Source: Numida meleagris
Taxonomy: Eukaryota > Chordata > Aves > Galliformes > Numididae
Direction: 5' to 3'
Length of the DNA stretch: 64,000 nt
Assembly: GCF_002078875.1 (NCBI RefSeq)
Contig: NC_034420.1
Coordinates: 5,889,814-5,953,813, forward strand
Shown here: piece by piece, positions 36,180 through 48,506 of the stretch
Layout: every line of letters starts with the position of its first letter
Numbering within the stretch: the stretch's first letter is position 1
Notes under the pieces: model-generated
Seen by the model: only the letters and a program-made list of their open reading frames with translations
Database searches by the model: none
What the model was told of the DNA's origin: nothing
Position numbers and translations under genes: made by a program

Positions 36180-36560
36180 TTTCTGGCCTATTGTGTGCCC
36201 TTCTACTGAGATGGCAGCGGAGTCTCATGATCTCCATGGGCTGTAAAAGTGCCTCTAATTAGCTAGTCGCCAACGCTATACCAGAGGGTATTTTGGAGTA
36301 GATATATTCTAATTGTCTCTGTTGGGTGTCTGCAGTGATTCCATAGAAAACAACCTTCACACAGGGTATGCTCAGCTTGGAGGCATTCCTGTCTGCTCTT
36401 TCACTCATTCACAGGATTTTAAGCCTGGATGCCACATAAAGCCGAGATGGACGTGGTACGATTAAAGACAGAATAAAAATGAAATGAAGCAACAGACCGA
36501 GGTTAAAAATTGGAAGTAGCAACAGTTAATTAGTTCCATAGTTGAAAAGAGAGAAGCCTT
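36180..36560. promoter_or_regulatory. Possible conserved non-coding element
   Basis: Unique, less AT-rich DNA with several CpGs retained (for example around 36268-36276 and 36442-36462) and TAATTA sites at about 36256 and 36527. CpGs kept in an otherwise AT-rich desert can mark functional DNA. There is no open frame or splice pair here. Confidence 0.13.
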
Positions 36561-37007
36561 AGTGCTTCTTTTCAAGAGGCTACTGCTGCTGTTAGAATGT
36601 GCTGGTATTCCAACCAGTATATTTCTACATTTCTCACATGTTAGTTTATGTTTGTTTTTTTTTTAATGAAAACATATATTTTTATTACTTGTACTCGGCT
36701 GCTAAAGCTTCAGTATTCATTTTCTCAGGCTTCCTGTAGCAATCTGCGGCTAATAACTGATATGTACAATACCAGTCATTACTTATTTCAGCCATACCAC
36801 AAAAGAGGCTTCTGTAATGCAAAGACACAGAGATTCCATCACACTTTCTTCTGTTCAGAGCCTAAAGCAGCCATTCAATTGAGTTTCATCCCTTCTTTGT
36901 AATACGGTGAGAGATATGTTCTCACCCACACCCACTGTTGTTTTCATCCAAAGGGCCAAAAGTTCCTGTGTTTCTATAGAGATATACCCATAGGCTTTAG
37001 GGAATGG

Positions 37008-37026
37008 TATATATATATATATATAT
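37008..37026 (+). repeat. (TA)9 microsatellite
   Basis: Nineteen bases of alternating TA; likely length-polymorphic. Confidence 0.9.
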
Positions 37027-38713
37027 GAGCTATTCACGGAGAAGGATAAAAAATGGTTACTTAGAAAAGCACTTATGTTTCCCAAATCTCAGAATTTGTT
37101 AAATGCAAGCACCTTGGCCATGGACTCTTGGGTTCATATAATAACCTCTTTAAAAGTATCAAATTGTTTCATATGAATCACAATTTGAGGGGAAAAAAAA
37201 ACCCACAAAACAAATTATGCTAAAAAAGACTGATGTATAACACAATATCTAAACGACTCAGATTCAAGACATTTCATCTACAATTTGTCATCATTAGTCT
37301 TATGACAGGATTACTGTACAGTTTCCGCTCTCCATCCCCTCATTTTTATGTCTTAGCAGAAGGAGCTTCTCTGAAATCACTGACGCTGGAACTCACCAGC
37401 CATCTCCAGTCAGGACTAGTTTGGGCTACAGCAGAGATGTTGGTCCTGCTGCAGGTTCCCTTTCAAAACAATCAGTGTCAGCCAACTAGCCCATAGCCAG
37501 ACATTGGCCATTTAGAGCACTATTAAGCTTCCAGTCAGATTGAAGAAATTTTATTCATAAATCAGATTGTCAGTGAATTATCTAGAGACTCAAATCTCTG
37601 TGGGAAAGAAGGCTGCTTAGTCATTCCTCTGTCCTACCTCTATTATTACTCAGATCTTCAGGCATTAGCAAAATATCCATGAGTAATGCTGTTGAGTTAG
37701 GGGCTAACCACACACCAATAACCTCAATCTGTAATATTCTTGACCACATATCGTTGTGCTGCAACCAACATTACTCCTGTTTACACAGCAGGACATACCC
37801 CAGAGGTTTTTCATTCTCCAGATGCAATTCACAATTTTTCTTGCCTGTTTATATTCCATTCACTTTCTTAAGTTTGATGCTTAGCGAGATGCTATTCAGT
37901 CACATTTCACAGATTCCTGCATGACCTAAACTTTGATAGCAAATGCAAAAAAGCAGTATATTTTCATGAATTTATCACATTTAATTAGAATTTAATCAGT
38001 CTCATGACTGAAGATTTATCAAGATACTTCTTCACTTAAGTAAGGTTGCATCTTAATGAAAAATCACAGGGATTCACAACACTGGATGAAAAGTTAGTAT
38101 TTTCTGTGAGCATAATGTTCTTCCATCCCTCCTCTGACTCTGATATCTACATGTTAAGCAATATTGTTCAGAATTAGTATCCAAAACAATGCCCAAGTTC
38201 TCTTCAGCTATATGCACTGTTTCAGTTAGCTGAACAAATTAGTTCCTCAGTATTACATAAAAGATGCAGGTAACTGAGTTTTTCTGCCTTTCTATCCTTC
38301 TAAGCTTGCTGATACATTATTTACATTCTGTTTAATGAATAAAATCAAGATTAAAAAGTTGAGTTGCCTGAGGGCACTCTTTGCTAACAGAGTTGTATGT
38401 GTTCAATTGTACATTTTTATTTTTTTTCACTTCAAATTACATCCACAGAGAGTTTTCTCTTATGAATTACCCATGTGATGTGTGTACATAACCAATGGAG
38501 CTCTCAAGAAATAACTACATTTTCTCCTCTATCTACCTGCCCTCTACTTTTTGATTGTTCTTTATGATCTGTATGAACGCTCAATCTACCCACCATCAAA
38601 TCAACTGGCTGTATTAGGACCCACGAGAGTAGGACTTAATTATGTGAACACGAAGAGAAACCTTCAAAGACAGAAAAGGTGAGAAAGTGTTGCACAAGAT
38701 CCGCAGCACTTAC

Positions 38714-38867
38714 CTACCTTGCTGGTGAAAAACAAGGATGGGTCTCCGTGCAGCACCCAGGGTTTGTTGAGGAGACTACAATGCGCAAGGCCCCAAGCTG
38801 AGGAGGATTTATTGCCAGACCAACGGTTGCCACTGTTTATTAGAGCCATTTTTCCTCAGCCAGTGAA
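38714..38867 (-). CDS. Candidate exon with two possible readings (unidentified)
   Basis: On the minus strand the acceptor TATTTTCTTGTCATTTTCAG precedes 38867, and AAGGTAG|GTAAGT gives a donor after 38714, with an alternative GTAGGT four bases earlier. Reading one: joined to the 40757-40707 block it encodes VHWLRKNGSNKQWQPLVWQ and stops at TAA. Reading two: an ATG at 38849 in strong context (AAAAATGG) starts a frame, MALINSGNRWSGNKSSSAWG and onward, that stays open through the donor. The two readings exclude each other, and neither product is recognised. The block is less AT-rich than its surroundings. Confidence 0.22.
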
Positions 38868-40706
38868 CTGAAAATGACAAGAAAATAATCAACAGTTATC
38901 TGAGAATACAAGCCACAAGCAAGCAGTCCTTCTCAACAGCATTAAAAAAAAAAAGCCATTATGCTTGCTTAACACAGCTGGAACTGGAACAGGTTCTGGT
39001 TCTAAACTGTTATTGAAAGCAAAGGAAATGCCCAATTGAGGAAGAAGTAGCTGTAGTAGCCAAATTGCAAATGGCTTGGAAAGAGGGCTTTTCAGCCGAT
39101 ACATCCTTCAATGCTTCCTAAGAGGGGTCAGCAACCTCTGAACATTGATATGACAAACTGCGTACTTCTTTCCAATTGAGGGGTTAAGTGAGCAAGAAGG
39201 ACCTCATGCAAGAAAGCTGACAACAAGGATTCCTGCCCAGTTTCCCACTTGCTCCTGGATTCTGCTCTCTCTCTTAATTAGCTGCAGTCCCCAGCATGCA
39301 GGCCTATGTCAGTGCTGCCTCGTGCCCTCCAGGCCTTGTGCTGATCTTGTTTTTAGTACATTTACACCTTTGGTCACCATTCTCTCCCACTACTCATGCC
39401 ATCAGTGTAAGCAGAACACAGGAAGAACATCTGAGAAGGAGATGTCCACGGAAAGTTTTTCCGAGTTGTTCATCGTGGTTGCTCCCTGAGGGGTACCCAT
39501 GAGACTGATGCTGTTTGCTTTTGGTGCAAGTGTCCTCTGTCCTCATCTGAGCAGAGTCTTTCACCAGCACCAAGAATGAGATCATAAAAATCTTCTTCTC
39601 TTTTCTCCTGCTGGGAAAGGGAGTTTCTTCCTGTCATTTATCTGTCTCATTCTTCTCTCTCCTTCTCCCCCTTCCCTATTAGCACAATTATAATGAGAAA
39701 GCTGCAGCTATAATAATGCTGCACCTAGATGAAGTGGGAAATAGCACAGGATTACTTGTATTACATCTTGAAGTGTTCAAGGCTCAGGGACTGCAATACT
39801 ACTAAATAACGCTTCAAGCAATTCCATCGGTGGTCCTTAGCTCAATATAACATAATTGCACTCTCACAGGTGCACTCCAAAGCCTGCAGCCATTTCAGAG
39901 AATTGTGAAAAAACAGAAAAATAATTTTTAAATTGTCAGCTCACTCAAAGGTTCTTAGTTAAAAAAATACAGCACTAAGCAATATTTTAATTTAGTTATT
40001 CCAAAGGCAAAGGAGAAAGAAACAAGATGGCAGAAAACAAGAGACTATGAAATTAAAGATAGGGAATTACTGTAGAAGAAGGACACTTTTGAACAGGAAA
40101 ACCTTATGATAAGCACTTAGCTAGATCCACACGGAAAATAGCGCAACCAAATTAGACATGCACATGCTGTGTCATACAGAATCTCTGCTGAGGAACAAAG
40201 CAATAAAGCTTTATTGAAGTGTAGCAGAGGAAAGACAGATTTTAAAACATTAGAATGTCAATTAAGCTGTGATATTTTTAATATACCTTATGAGCTTTTA
40301 ATTCGATCAAAAACTGATAAAACCAAATATCTTCTGAAAAATACATCTTGGAAAGAAGTCCAACGTACAGTTTTCTTAAGAAGATCAAATAAACAACTGA
40401 AATTCTTAATTCTTGGCCCAATTTCTCTATACAGACATAGACCACAAACAAAATCCCGAATCCCAAGGACAGTAAATTCTGTTTTTTTTCTTTGAATACA
40501 TCATTACCTATCTCCTGACAAGAAGAATTTCCTTGCAGAGACTAAAATCTGAATATTATTATTAAGCTTATAATATCTAATAACTTCCTTACTGAAATGT
40601 TTGATAACAGTGAACAGCACAGGAGTTTCTATACAAGCTTGAAAAATACAAGGAAATAAATGTGAATAGCCAAAAACTTTTATGAATACTTTTTAACTCA
40701 CCTGTA

Positions 40707-40757
40707 CTTGTACTTTCAAAATCAGATTGACAATGTCTTGGCATTAGGCAAGCTAAA
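40707..40757 (-). CDS. Candidate 51-bp symmetric exon (unidentified)
   Basis: On the minus strand a good acceptor (AAATCACCTGTTTTTTAG) precedes 40757 and a consensus donor (TACAG|GTGAGT) follows 40707. The 51 bases are open in one frame: two bases, then CLMPRHCQSDFESTST, then one base (a phase 1-1 exon). Phase 1-1 exons are typical of extracellular modules, and two cysteines are present, but I recognise no domain. The frame joins the next minus-strand candidate at 38867 without a frameshift. This is among the cleaner splice-site pairs in the window. Confidence 0.22.
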
Positions 40758-43700
40758 AAACAGGTGATTTTAAAAAACGTAATTCATTTGGTTCTCGTCT
40801 GCTTAGAAATTTCCTTCTAGAATGCTGAAAGTTTTCCTTTGTGAACCACAATTCAGTTCTGCTGCGGTTCTGTTGGTCCATGTTTTTCTCTGCAACTTTT
40901 AGCAGAAACTAATTGAGCTTGGTAAGAAGCAGTGATCAGAAGGGCTGGCCATTGACTGCCAGAAGTTGTTGTTTTTTTCTTCCTGAGGATCCCCAGTGCA
41001 TACATCTATTCCTTTGGCTTCCCTAGCACCCAGAGAGGAGCTTTCCGACCACCTCTAGAGTCAGACACGAAACAGGTCCTCCTCATCCCAGGTACTTTAA
41101 AGGACAGCAATCTCATTAAGCAAAGTTGAAAGAACTATTCCTACTTCTATTAAACCTGAAACAGTCCTTCCCTTTTGGCTCCAGAGCTTTCTAGCAGAGT
41201 GGAAGTCATTCCTTCCACAGGCTCCTTCCTGCCAAGACTTCTTAGCTCACACAGCTTGCCCACCTGGGCCCACAGCTACTTCCTCATCATTCCTTTCTTT
41301 GATATTGAGTGCACAAAGCAAGGTGTTATTTGAATAGCTCCCATCAGCCACCAACAAAATGTCTTATTATTCATCCAGTAGGCCGAAACTGTCATACTCC
41401 ACACCGGTATCTAAACATTTCTTTCAGTTAATGGCTGAATAGTCCTTGAAATTGTTCCCATTATGCTTCCAACCCCCATCTGCCACCTGCAGCGTCACCG
41501 TTGTCCATCTGCAGTCATCATCGTTTTTCATCTTTGTCAAATTTACAGCAAACGCAGTGTTGGAAGGAACAATGCACAAAGCAGAACTGTAAAGACAAGA
41601 AATAAATATGGGGGATTCTCTAACAGAAGACAGGTGTGGAAGTTAATTAACTGCAGAGATATGGTATAAGTGATTCAAAGAACAATTTAAATAATTGGCA
41701 CAACGCATTTGCTTGATGCATCTGAGAATTAAGTGCCCCCATCTTTTCACTAAAGCACCAAATGACATAAAATTATTTAGGAAAGCATGTTCATTAAGTT
41801 CTACCATACCGTGAGAAGAAGGCCTTATCCAAAGTATTTCAACTAAAATATTAATGTTTCAGATGATACAGGCAGTAAATTTTGACAGCATCCAATCTCT
41901 GGGACTGCAGTATCTGTGCTCAGGGCCCCAGAGTAGGACTGTTAATTGTTTCTTTTTAAAGCAATGCTTGGAAAAGATAAAAAGACCTTTAATTTGGCCA
42001 AATGAAACTTAATGAAGGTGATTTAGTCTATAAAGTTAATCACCACTTTGGTGTCACTGATTCACAGGTTTTGGAGACTTCCCATTCCGAGGCAGAAAAG
42101 CAGGCTTCACAGACAAGGGCACGTCAGTGTTTTTCCAGCTATCACTTCTATAGATAAAGGAGAAGATATAGTGTCTGATTAACAGGCACACAGCTTTTCC
42201 CAGCTGCTTTATGATAAATATAATCTTCCTCTTCTTGGACTTATCTGTAGATAAGCCTCTATTCCACATACCTATCTGGGTACTCTCCAGGCTCCCCAGT
42301 GTGTATTTCTGTGCATTCTAGAGTATCTTAAAGGAAGAAAGGTCTATTATGGCCCTCATCTGCTGCACTCTCAGGGCCCGATCCAAAGCCCACATTAAAT
42401 CAACAAAAGTCTTTCCAGTAAATGTAATATGCATTCAGTCATGTCCCTGTTTATTCAGCCTACAGAGGATCCAAGTATTATGAAATCAAACACAGTACTG
42501 CAACAGGGACAAATTATTTTCCCCTGCTATAAACTATTTTCCTGTGGTAAATGCAGCCTGGGACTGTAAAAGCCTAAGGGACCGTCCAAACATTTCAGTG
42601 CTCTTTCACTTTTTTTTGGAAACCAGAATAACCAGAAAGATGATAAGTACTGAATCTACACTGAGAGTATCCTTGTATTTAAAAACTGCTTCTGCATCAT
42701 GTCTGAAAGTAATTTCATTTCACTACGTTCATACTGTTAATGACAAACAGAAGATGAGTTTTGGTGCCAAGGCAGATTATTTTCTATATCCCTAGGAAAG
42801 CAATTTTGCCATGTGAATCCATTTGTTTAGTATCATACACGCACACGTCCAGGATATGCTCCGCCTTCAATGAGCAGGCCAGAAGGCCAGCACGAGGGAG
42901 CATCTGGGCAGCAGCACGTGGGCTTTGTGAACAATTGCTTAGCAAGGAACAAGAACTGTTTAAGATTATGGCATAGTGATTGCACTTGGAAGATACAGAG
43001 CAACTCCTGCAGAGTCAGAATCCTTCATATTTACTTTTAGATGTGAGAATTCAGTATCATGTTCAGGCATTCTCAATGGATTGCTTTTATTCTTCCTCTT
43101 CTTCCTCACCATGACTTCTTTTCTCCTTCTTTACCATACAATAAAATTAACCCGAACAAAAATACACGCAGCTCACAATTTTTGTGCTTTCACTCATTTA
43201 CATTCTATCAATTGCCAGCAACTCTTACAAGTGAGAGGTTTGTTTTTCAAAAGATTTTTGTTTGTGGAATGTATAACATTTTGATAAATACCATTAATTT
43301 AAGTGTTTTAAAGCTTGCTTTATACTGTTTACGAAGTCATACGATAAAGCAATGGTAATTACAAAGAATTTATTTAGAACTATTTTGCTTACAAAATAAA
43401 ATGCTTGCGCAGATTTGTCAGTTAGAAATCAAAATTGTAATTTACGACATAGAAGCCTTTAGTACAAATAGAATTCCTGGCAGATTTATGTTCAGGATAA
43501 GAAATGTTACCTGTCAGAAACAGCTATAAAAAATTAAGTATCTGCCTAATGTGAGGCTTCAAGTCTTGCAAATGCAGCATTCATTATCATAACTACAGTA
43601 GTATGATCTAATTATGCATTCTGTACTCAGTTTGTCAGATAACACAATTTGAAAATAGCACAACTAAATCAAATATGTTCTACATACCTATTGAGTACTA

Positions 43701-45220
43701 GTGAAATTGCACATAAAAAACCTTCTTTACAGTCAATTATGAGATGCTACAATTTTGCAGTGCTTTTTTTTTCGCTGTCCTTTGATTCGTAGTTCAGGAA
43801 AAGGCAAGGTAAGGCTTTACAGTCCATGTGATTGAAACAGAAAAGCAAGGCAAGAATCTGAAGACCAGTTTCCCTAGTTTCAATATCCAGATTATCAAAT
43901 TCAACGACAAAAGTACACGGTTTATGTTATGCATATTAGACTAGATAGCCTGTCCTTTTAAACTATAATCAAAGATAAGACATTAAAGAAATATAATAAA
44001 TTGTTTTCTCATGCACTAGAGAGGCAGAGCTGGGGCAAAATTAAAGTAATTAATTTTTCAAATAACTTTCCCCCAACATCATGTGCATTTCACCTCAATC
44101 TAGTCTCTGAATATGTATCTCAAGGATATAAAATTGGCCTCACTTTTGCTTTCCACTCAAACTCCCATGCCATTGACTGCTTCTCACTGTAGCAGCACTA
44201 GAGCACAGCTTCTGTGCTGTTACCCTTCAGTTAGGTTTGTTTTCCCTTACACAATCCCTCCCTGACATTCTCTGGTACAGGGTTGCCCTCCCAGCCTGCC
44301 TACAGACATGGTATGTTTGTTCATCCTGGGCATTATTAACAGTTCCACACCTATTTTGTGTGGTGGTCTGAACTTTCTACTCCTTCAATTACTCCCTCTT
44401 TGCAAAGTAAGGTTTTGTCTTCTTTCACAGTTAAGGTTGCTCATCATTCCCTTGTTCCCTGGTTCCCTGCAATTTTAATGTCAGCCTGCATGTATTCTCA
44501 CTGTGCCTGTTTTTACGTATTCTGACGTCTGACTAGAGTGTCTCAATGGGATCTGCAAAGCTCTGTTAACATAAGGAAAATAGCCTAACTATTATCATCT
44601 TCATTTCCATTACTGTTACTGCAAACTCTGACCCTCGGGTCACAGACCCACTCTATTTGACACATACACAAGCATCCAGTCAAAAGACTCTCCCTGTTTC
44701 AAAGAGCTCGCTATGTTTGCACACTGAAAGACTGTGGAAATGGGTTCTGAAAAATCACTGTATGTTCTTCTTCAAGATTTCCACTTGCTTTAGTTAAGAG
44801 ACTCATTAATTGAGACATCTGTGCACAGGTTTTGTTCATAATTTTGTCTATCTTTTTAAAATTGAAAAACAAAAAATATATCTATTAAGTGAAGAAGAGG
44901 ACAAAGAGAAATCCCATTATATGAATAAAACATGTAACATAAGGCTGGAAAGAAATATAGGAGAATAAAATGAAGGAAGTTATATGGAACATACACGCTT
45001 AAAGTTACTCACACAAAAGTTAACACTCATTTCCAAAGCCAAGTATGAGCTGTCCACATGAAGATACATGAAAGACATGCACTATCACAGATGCCATACA
45101 TATGGCACAACATCAGACATGGTTGTCTGAAGATTTTGTAGGAAATCTGGCAAGGCTGAATATCTTATGAAAGCAGTAGGCTTATAACACTGTGTGGTGG
45201 TTTTTTTTCTAGCTGGTTAT
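40758..45220. other. Gene-free stretch
   Basis: Unique DNA apart from the short relic at 42374-42418. Open frames at 42544-43358 on the plus strand overlap one another and are not recognised. Confidence 0.55.
42374..42418 (+). repeat. Short relic of an old amniote palindromic repeat
   Basis: The block starts GGGCCCGATCCAAAGCCCA, continues through a degenerate ATTAAATCAAC, and ends AAAGTCTTTCCAG. This resembles half of an old palindromic family with 'gggcctgatccaaagcccattgaagtcaatggaaagact' structure found in many sauropsid genomes. Only one half is visible and the match is from memory, so it may be coincidental. It is a different family from the 29533-29656 element, though both have a GATCCA-type end. 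Confidence 0.35.
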
Positions 45221-45225
45221 AATTA

Positions 45226-45258
45226 TTTCAGTGAGCCAAACTCCAGAGCTCACTGAAA
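45226..45258. repeat. Perfect 11-bp inverted repeat (hairpin)
   Basis: TTTCAGTGAGC and its exact reverse complement GCTCACTGAAA are separated by 11 bases. The arm pairing does not extend further, so the stem is too short for a microRNA precursor. It lies just after a T8 run and could form a cruciform or RNA hairpin. Confidence 0.6.
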
Positions 45259-46393
45259 GCTCATGCTTAGTTTGAAAACTGCATAGATTTGTTCTCAAGG
45301 CGCATACTGACGTACTTCCTTAAACTGAAATCCAAGTTATTCCCATGAAATCATCAAAAATCTGATTTTTGAAGACCTCATCACTTCAGGCACAAGCGTC
45401 TTCTTAAAAGAAGAACATCAAGGCAGTACCTGGCATACCATGGTTTCCAAGTAATGGTGCAGCCACGGATCAGAAGTTATAAAACCAGGCTTAATGCTCC
45501 TGCTGCTGTGGTTGCAGGATCTTGTACTCTGTCAGTTAGGCAAACAAAATACATGATCATTATGAATTGTTTTGGTGCACAGATAAAATTGGTCTACATT
45601 ACACAGAATAACCATAGCTTGTCCTTTCCTGAATTCAGTTACTATAAAGGAAAAAAGGAGTTTAGACTTTTTAAGGAACTCTGACATCAATCAAGGAACG
45701 CACCACATGTGAAAACATTCAAGAGCAATACCCAGTATCATAACCACCACAAAAATCAGTCTCCAGTCAAATGCATTGCATTCTCTGGGGCATCTCTGTA
45801 AATCTAGCACACAAAGGCTGATGAAGTGAAGTGCTTTTTTGCCACCAATAGTGCCAACCATTTGTTCGCTGGTATTAAAAAGGTTCAACATACAAATAAG
45901 TGACATCATTTGCTAATAACTGTTCTTAAAAAACAATTATCTTTTTCCTACACTTCCTACAGGAAGGTTAGATGGTTACAATACACAATATTTTAAATAT
46001 ACAAATAAGTAGCAAGCAGTTGCAATGGGTCAGTACAGTGCAGGCGCACACAGATTTCTGGCTCTTCAGATCTTGAGTTCTGCTCTTAGTCCTTACATAG
46101 TCACATTCAAAACCAGTGTCAGAAGCAGTATATTTCTAGTTGTGAGACACAGAAGCCTCCCTCCCTGCCCACTGTAGGAAAAAAATTATTTGGGAGCAAA
46201 GCATTTCAAGAAGGCTCATGTTGATGAATGTAAAGAAAAGCCCCTAGATAGAACTGAAAGTGACAAAGTGAAACTCTTCCAGCTGAAACAGTTCCACATA
46301 CAGGCACTGCCTTCTGTCCAAGAGTGAAACTAAAGACAAAACACATGGATGCCCTTAAATTCTTGTGCTATATTCTGTAGCCTCCATACACTT

Positions 46394-47033
46394 TTTAATC
46401 TGGGCTGCCAAAAGCAGCAACACCATACCAAGGTAAAGCATGCTCTTGCAACATTTCTTGCTTCTTCAGATGCCTCCTAAAAAATCCAAAACAGTTAAGA
46501 AAGCATGGCTTCAGGGACTTCTGCTAAATTATCTTGACAACAGGCTAACACCTGTCATGTTGGTGAGTTCCTTCAGTCATTTCCTCTAAAAGCAACCATA
46601 TTTTGTTTCCTAGATAAACAGGAAGCTTTCTTAGCATTGCAGGTACTCTAAGCAAAAACCTTCCACATAGTCTGCCCGACAGAAACTCACATAACCTAAA
46701 GAGAAAGGCACAGGATCAGCATTTCAGATCATTCAGTGGGATGTTTCCTCTTTCTGCTCAGAATGCTAACATGGGTGGCACAATTCAAGAATACTTAACA
46801 TTTATCTGGGATTTGAGGAAATCTGGCAAGCCCATTTGAGCTGCTACACTGCTGCATGTCTGGAAAGCCTGGATGTTTCTACTGAATGAAACAGATCAGG
46901 TGCCAAGCGCTTGAAGAGTAAATCTGTGTTTTCAAAATTCTGAATATGATGCCTCTGAAAAGCATTGGGATTACCACGTGGGGCATCCTGGTATACATCA
47001 CTCTGGCTTATCTGGCCAGAAATTGTATGTAGC
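46394..47033 (-). CDS. Candidate terminal exon, 62 codons plus 3' UTR (unidentified)
   Basis: On the minus strand a strong acceptor (AATTCTTTTTCATTTTTAG) opens an exon at 47033. After one base, 62 codons are open to a TAG at 46846-46844. The translation includes ISGQISQSDVYQDAPRG, NPNAFQRHHIQNFENTDLLF and KRLAPDLFHSVETSRL; it is hydrophilic and of balanced composition but I do not recognise it. An ATTAAA signal (46399-46394) about 450 bases downstream could end the transcript. There is no in-frame ATG, so it would need an upstream exon ending with two spare bases. The nearest upstream block (47205-47150) does not supply a compatible open phase. Confidence 0.2.
46470..46562 (+). CDS. Candidate exon, 31 codons (unidentified)
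   Basis: A strong 3' splice site (ACATTTCTTGCTTCTTCAG) ends at 46469 and a 5' splice site (TTG|GTGAGT) follows 46562. The 93 bases between are exactly 31 open codons in phase 0. They start with ATG and read MPPKKSKTVKKAWLQG and then LLLNYLDNRLTPVML. The start is basic and the rest could form an amphipathic helix. I recognise no domain. The frame continues without a stop into candidate exons at 50304 and 51366. There is no conservation or RNA evidence, and pseudo-exons of this quality are frequent. Confidence 0.22.
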
Positions 47034-47149
47034 CTAAAAATGAAAAAGAATTTTAGAAAATACGTTGCTAATACTCAACTGTAGAAATGAAAGGAATGCT
47101 TGCTGACTAAATATCCCATTCAAGCAAGCATCAAACAATTTAGACTTAC

Positions 47150-47205
47150 CTATGAGATAATTATCAATTTAGAAAATACTTTCTTTACCGTTCTTAATAG
47201 AAATG
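47150..47205 (-). ncRNA. Candidate small non-coding exon
   Basis: The minus strand shows an acceptor (AATCTCTTTCAAATACCAG) before 47205 and a consensus donor (CATAG|GTAAGT) after 47150, a 56-base block. All three frames contain a stop; one stays open until a TAG exactly at the exon end. If it is an exon it is probably non-coding, or a final coding exon of an alternative transcript. The intron to the 47033 acceptor would be about 116 bases. Confidence 0.15.
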
Positions 47206-47770
47206 CTGGTATTTGAAAGAGATTATTAGGGAATTAATTCCAGTACTTTCGGGATTTCTTACAGTATTTACTAATTAATACTAAGACTACTATGAAAACT
47301 AAAAGGGACCACTAAGCACTGTGGAGCCCTTAATCTGATCTCATGCACCTAAACAGCTCGTTGCTGTGATTATGATCAGATTATTGTTTTTCTCTATATG
47401 CTCATAGGGAAGCATCTCTTTTGTAATTAAGAGTCCCTGCCATTCAAAGGAAATACTGACTCTAAGCACTGTCAGAAAATAAGAAATCAAATTTAGTCTT
47501 AATATTACAAAGAAAGGGATGAAAGCTTTTACACTCATCCAACTATGAAATTGTACAAGAAAGGTGACAAATTTTAGAAAAACTATGAACACAATGAAAG
47601 CCAGAAACTGCTCATAATGCTGCACCTAAATGATGAATTGAAATCATTCCATTATTAACATCTCACAATTTGGGTTTTCAGTGTTAACATTGGCAGACCA
47701 TGAATCGGAGTGGCAATAATACAATTCTTGATTCCTCATACTGAAATTTTCCCTTGTGCTGAATATGGTA

Positions 47771-47791
47771 AATAATAATAATAATAATAAT
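47771..47791 (+). repeat. (AAT)7 microsatellite
   Basis: Seven perfect AAT units, the longest trinucleotide run in the window, followed by a degenerate AT-rich tail. Confidence 0.9.
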
Positions 47792-48476
47792 GTGTAATAA
47801 CAATAATTAATTTAATTAGTTTGTTAAAATGATGATGGCTATTAACATAGGTCATAAATTAAGACATCAAAATATTGTACAAGACATTCTCTGAACATAA
47901 ATACAGAAGAAAGAGAACACTCACAGGCCACTGCACTTAGACTACTGCAAAACAGGGAGAGCTTTTCATTTCCCAGTTCAAGACCTATGACCTAACAACA
48001 CATCCACTGTCCTATTCTATTCCCTACCCTCCCCAATAAGTAACTTGCATACATAATGCTACATTTATCACTAACGTTTAGATATGCTTCCTTTCTTTTA
48101 GTAATATATGTGTGGTGCTTTGTATATGAGATTTTGGGTACATATTTGTATGCATCAATTGTATCTATGTGAAATATCATATATGATAGTAAACGTATCC
48201 TGGTACGTGAAGGCGAAAGCCTTGGAAAAAGTTGCAGAAACGTATGATCAATCAATTATTTATGCCCTTTTATTGCCTCGCTAACCAGATAATTCTGTGT
48301 TCCCTGGAGCTTTATTCTAACATTCCAATCCAATGAGTAGATTACAGCATCCATCATTTATTTGAAATCAACATGTCAAATAAGTATTTCTTCTGCTTGC
48401 CTCTAATGCTAAATGTCACCTCTTTTCTACAAGCACTGATAAGAGTCAGTCTGAAAAGAGCTTCCAGTTTCACTGC

Positions 48477-48484
48477 TATAAAAG
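48477..48484 (+). promoter_or_regulatory. Candidate TATA box
   Basis: TATAAAAG matches the vertebrate TATA-box consensus. A transcription start about 30 bases downstream would fall near 48505-48510, just before a GC-richer leader (CTCTGAGCGGGGAAGGCC). That leader runs into ATGATG at 48534 and then to a 5' splice site at 48621. The spacing of TATA, start region, ATG and donor is what a real first exon would show. No CAAT or GC box was picked out upstream. TATA-like words are common in AT-rich DNA, so the downstream arrangement carries most of the weight. Confidence 0.25.
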
Positions 48485-48506
48485 CTTTCGAACCTAACAG
48501 CACCAA

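Larger units (their letters stand above)
34256..38700. other. Gene-free stretch
   Basis: Unique DNA with the 35170 palindrome, the (TA)9 repeat and the 36180-36560 possible conserved block. No gene is recognised. Confidence 0.55.

Noticed and set aside
40278..40495. Overlapping plus- and minus-strand frames of 108 and 62 codons
   Set aside because: Lysine-rich low-complexity peptide from AT-rich DNA, without splice sites or known motifs.
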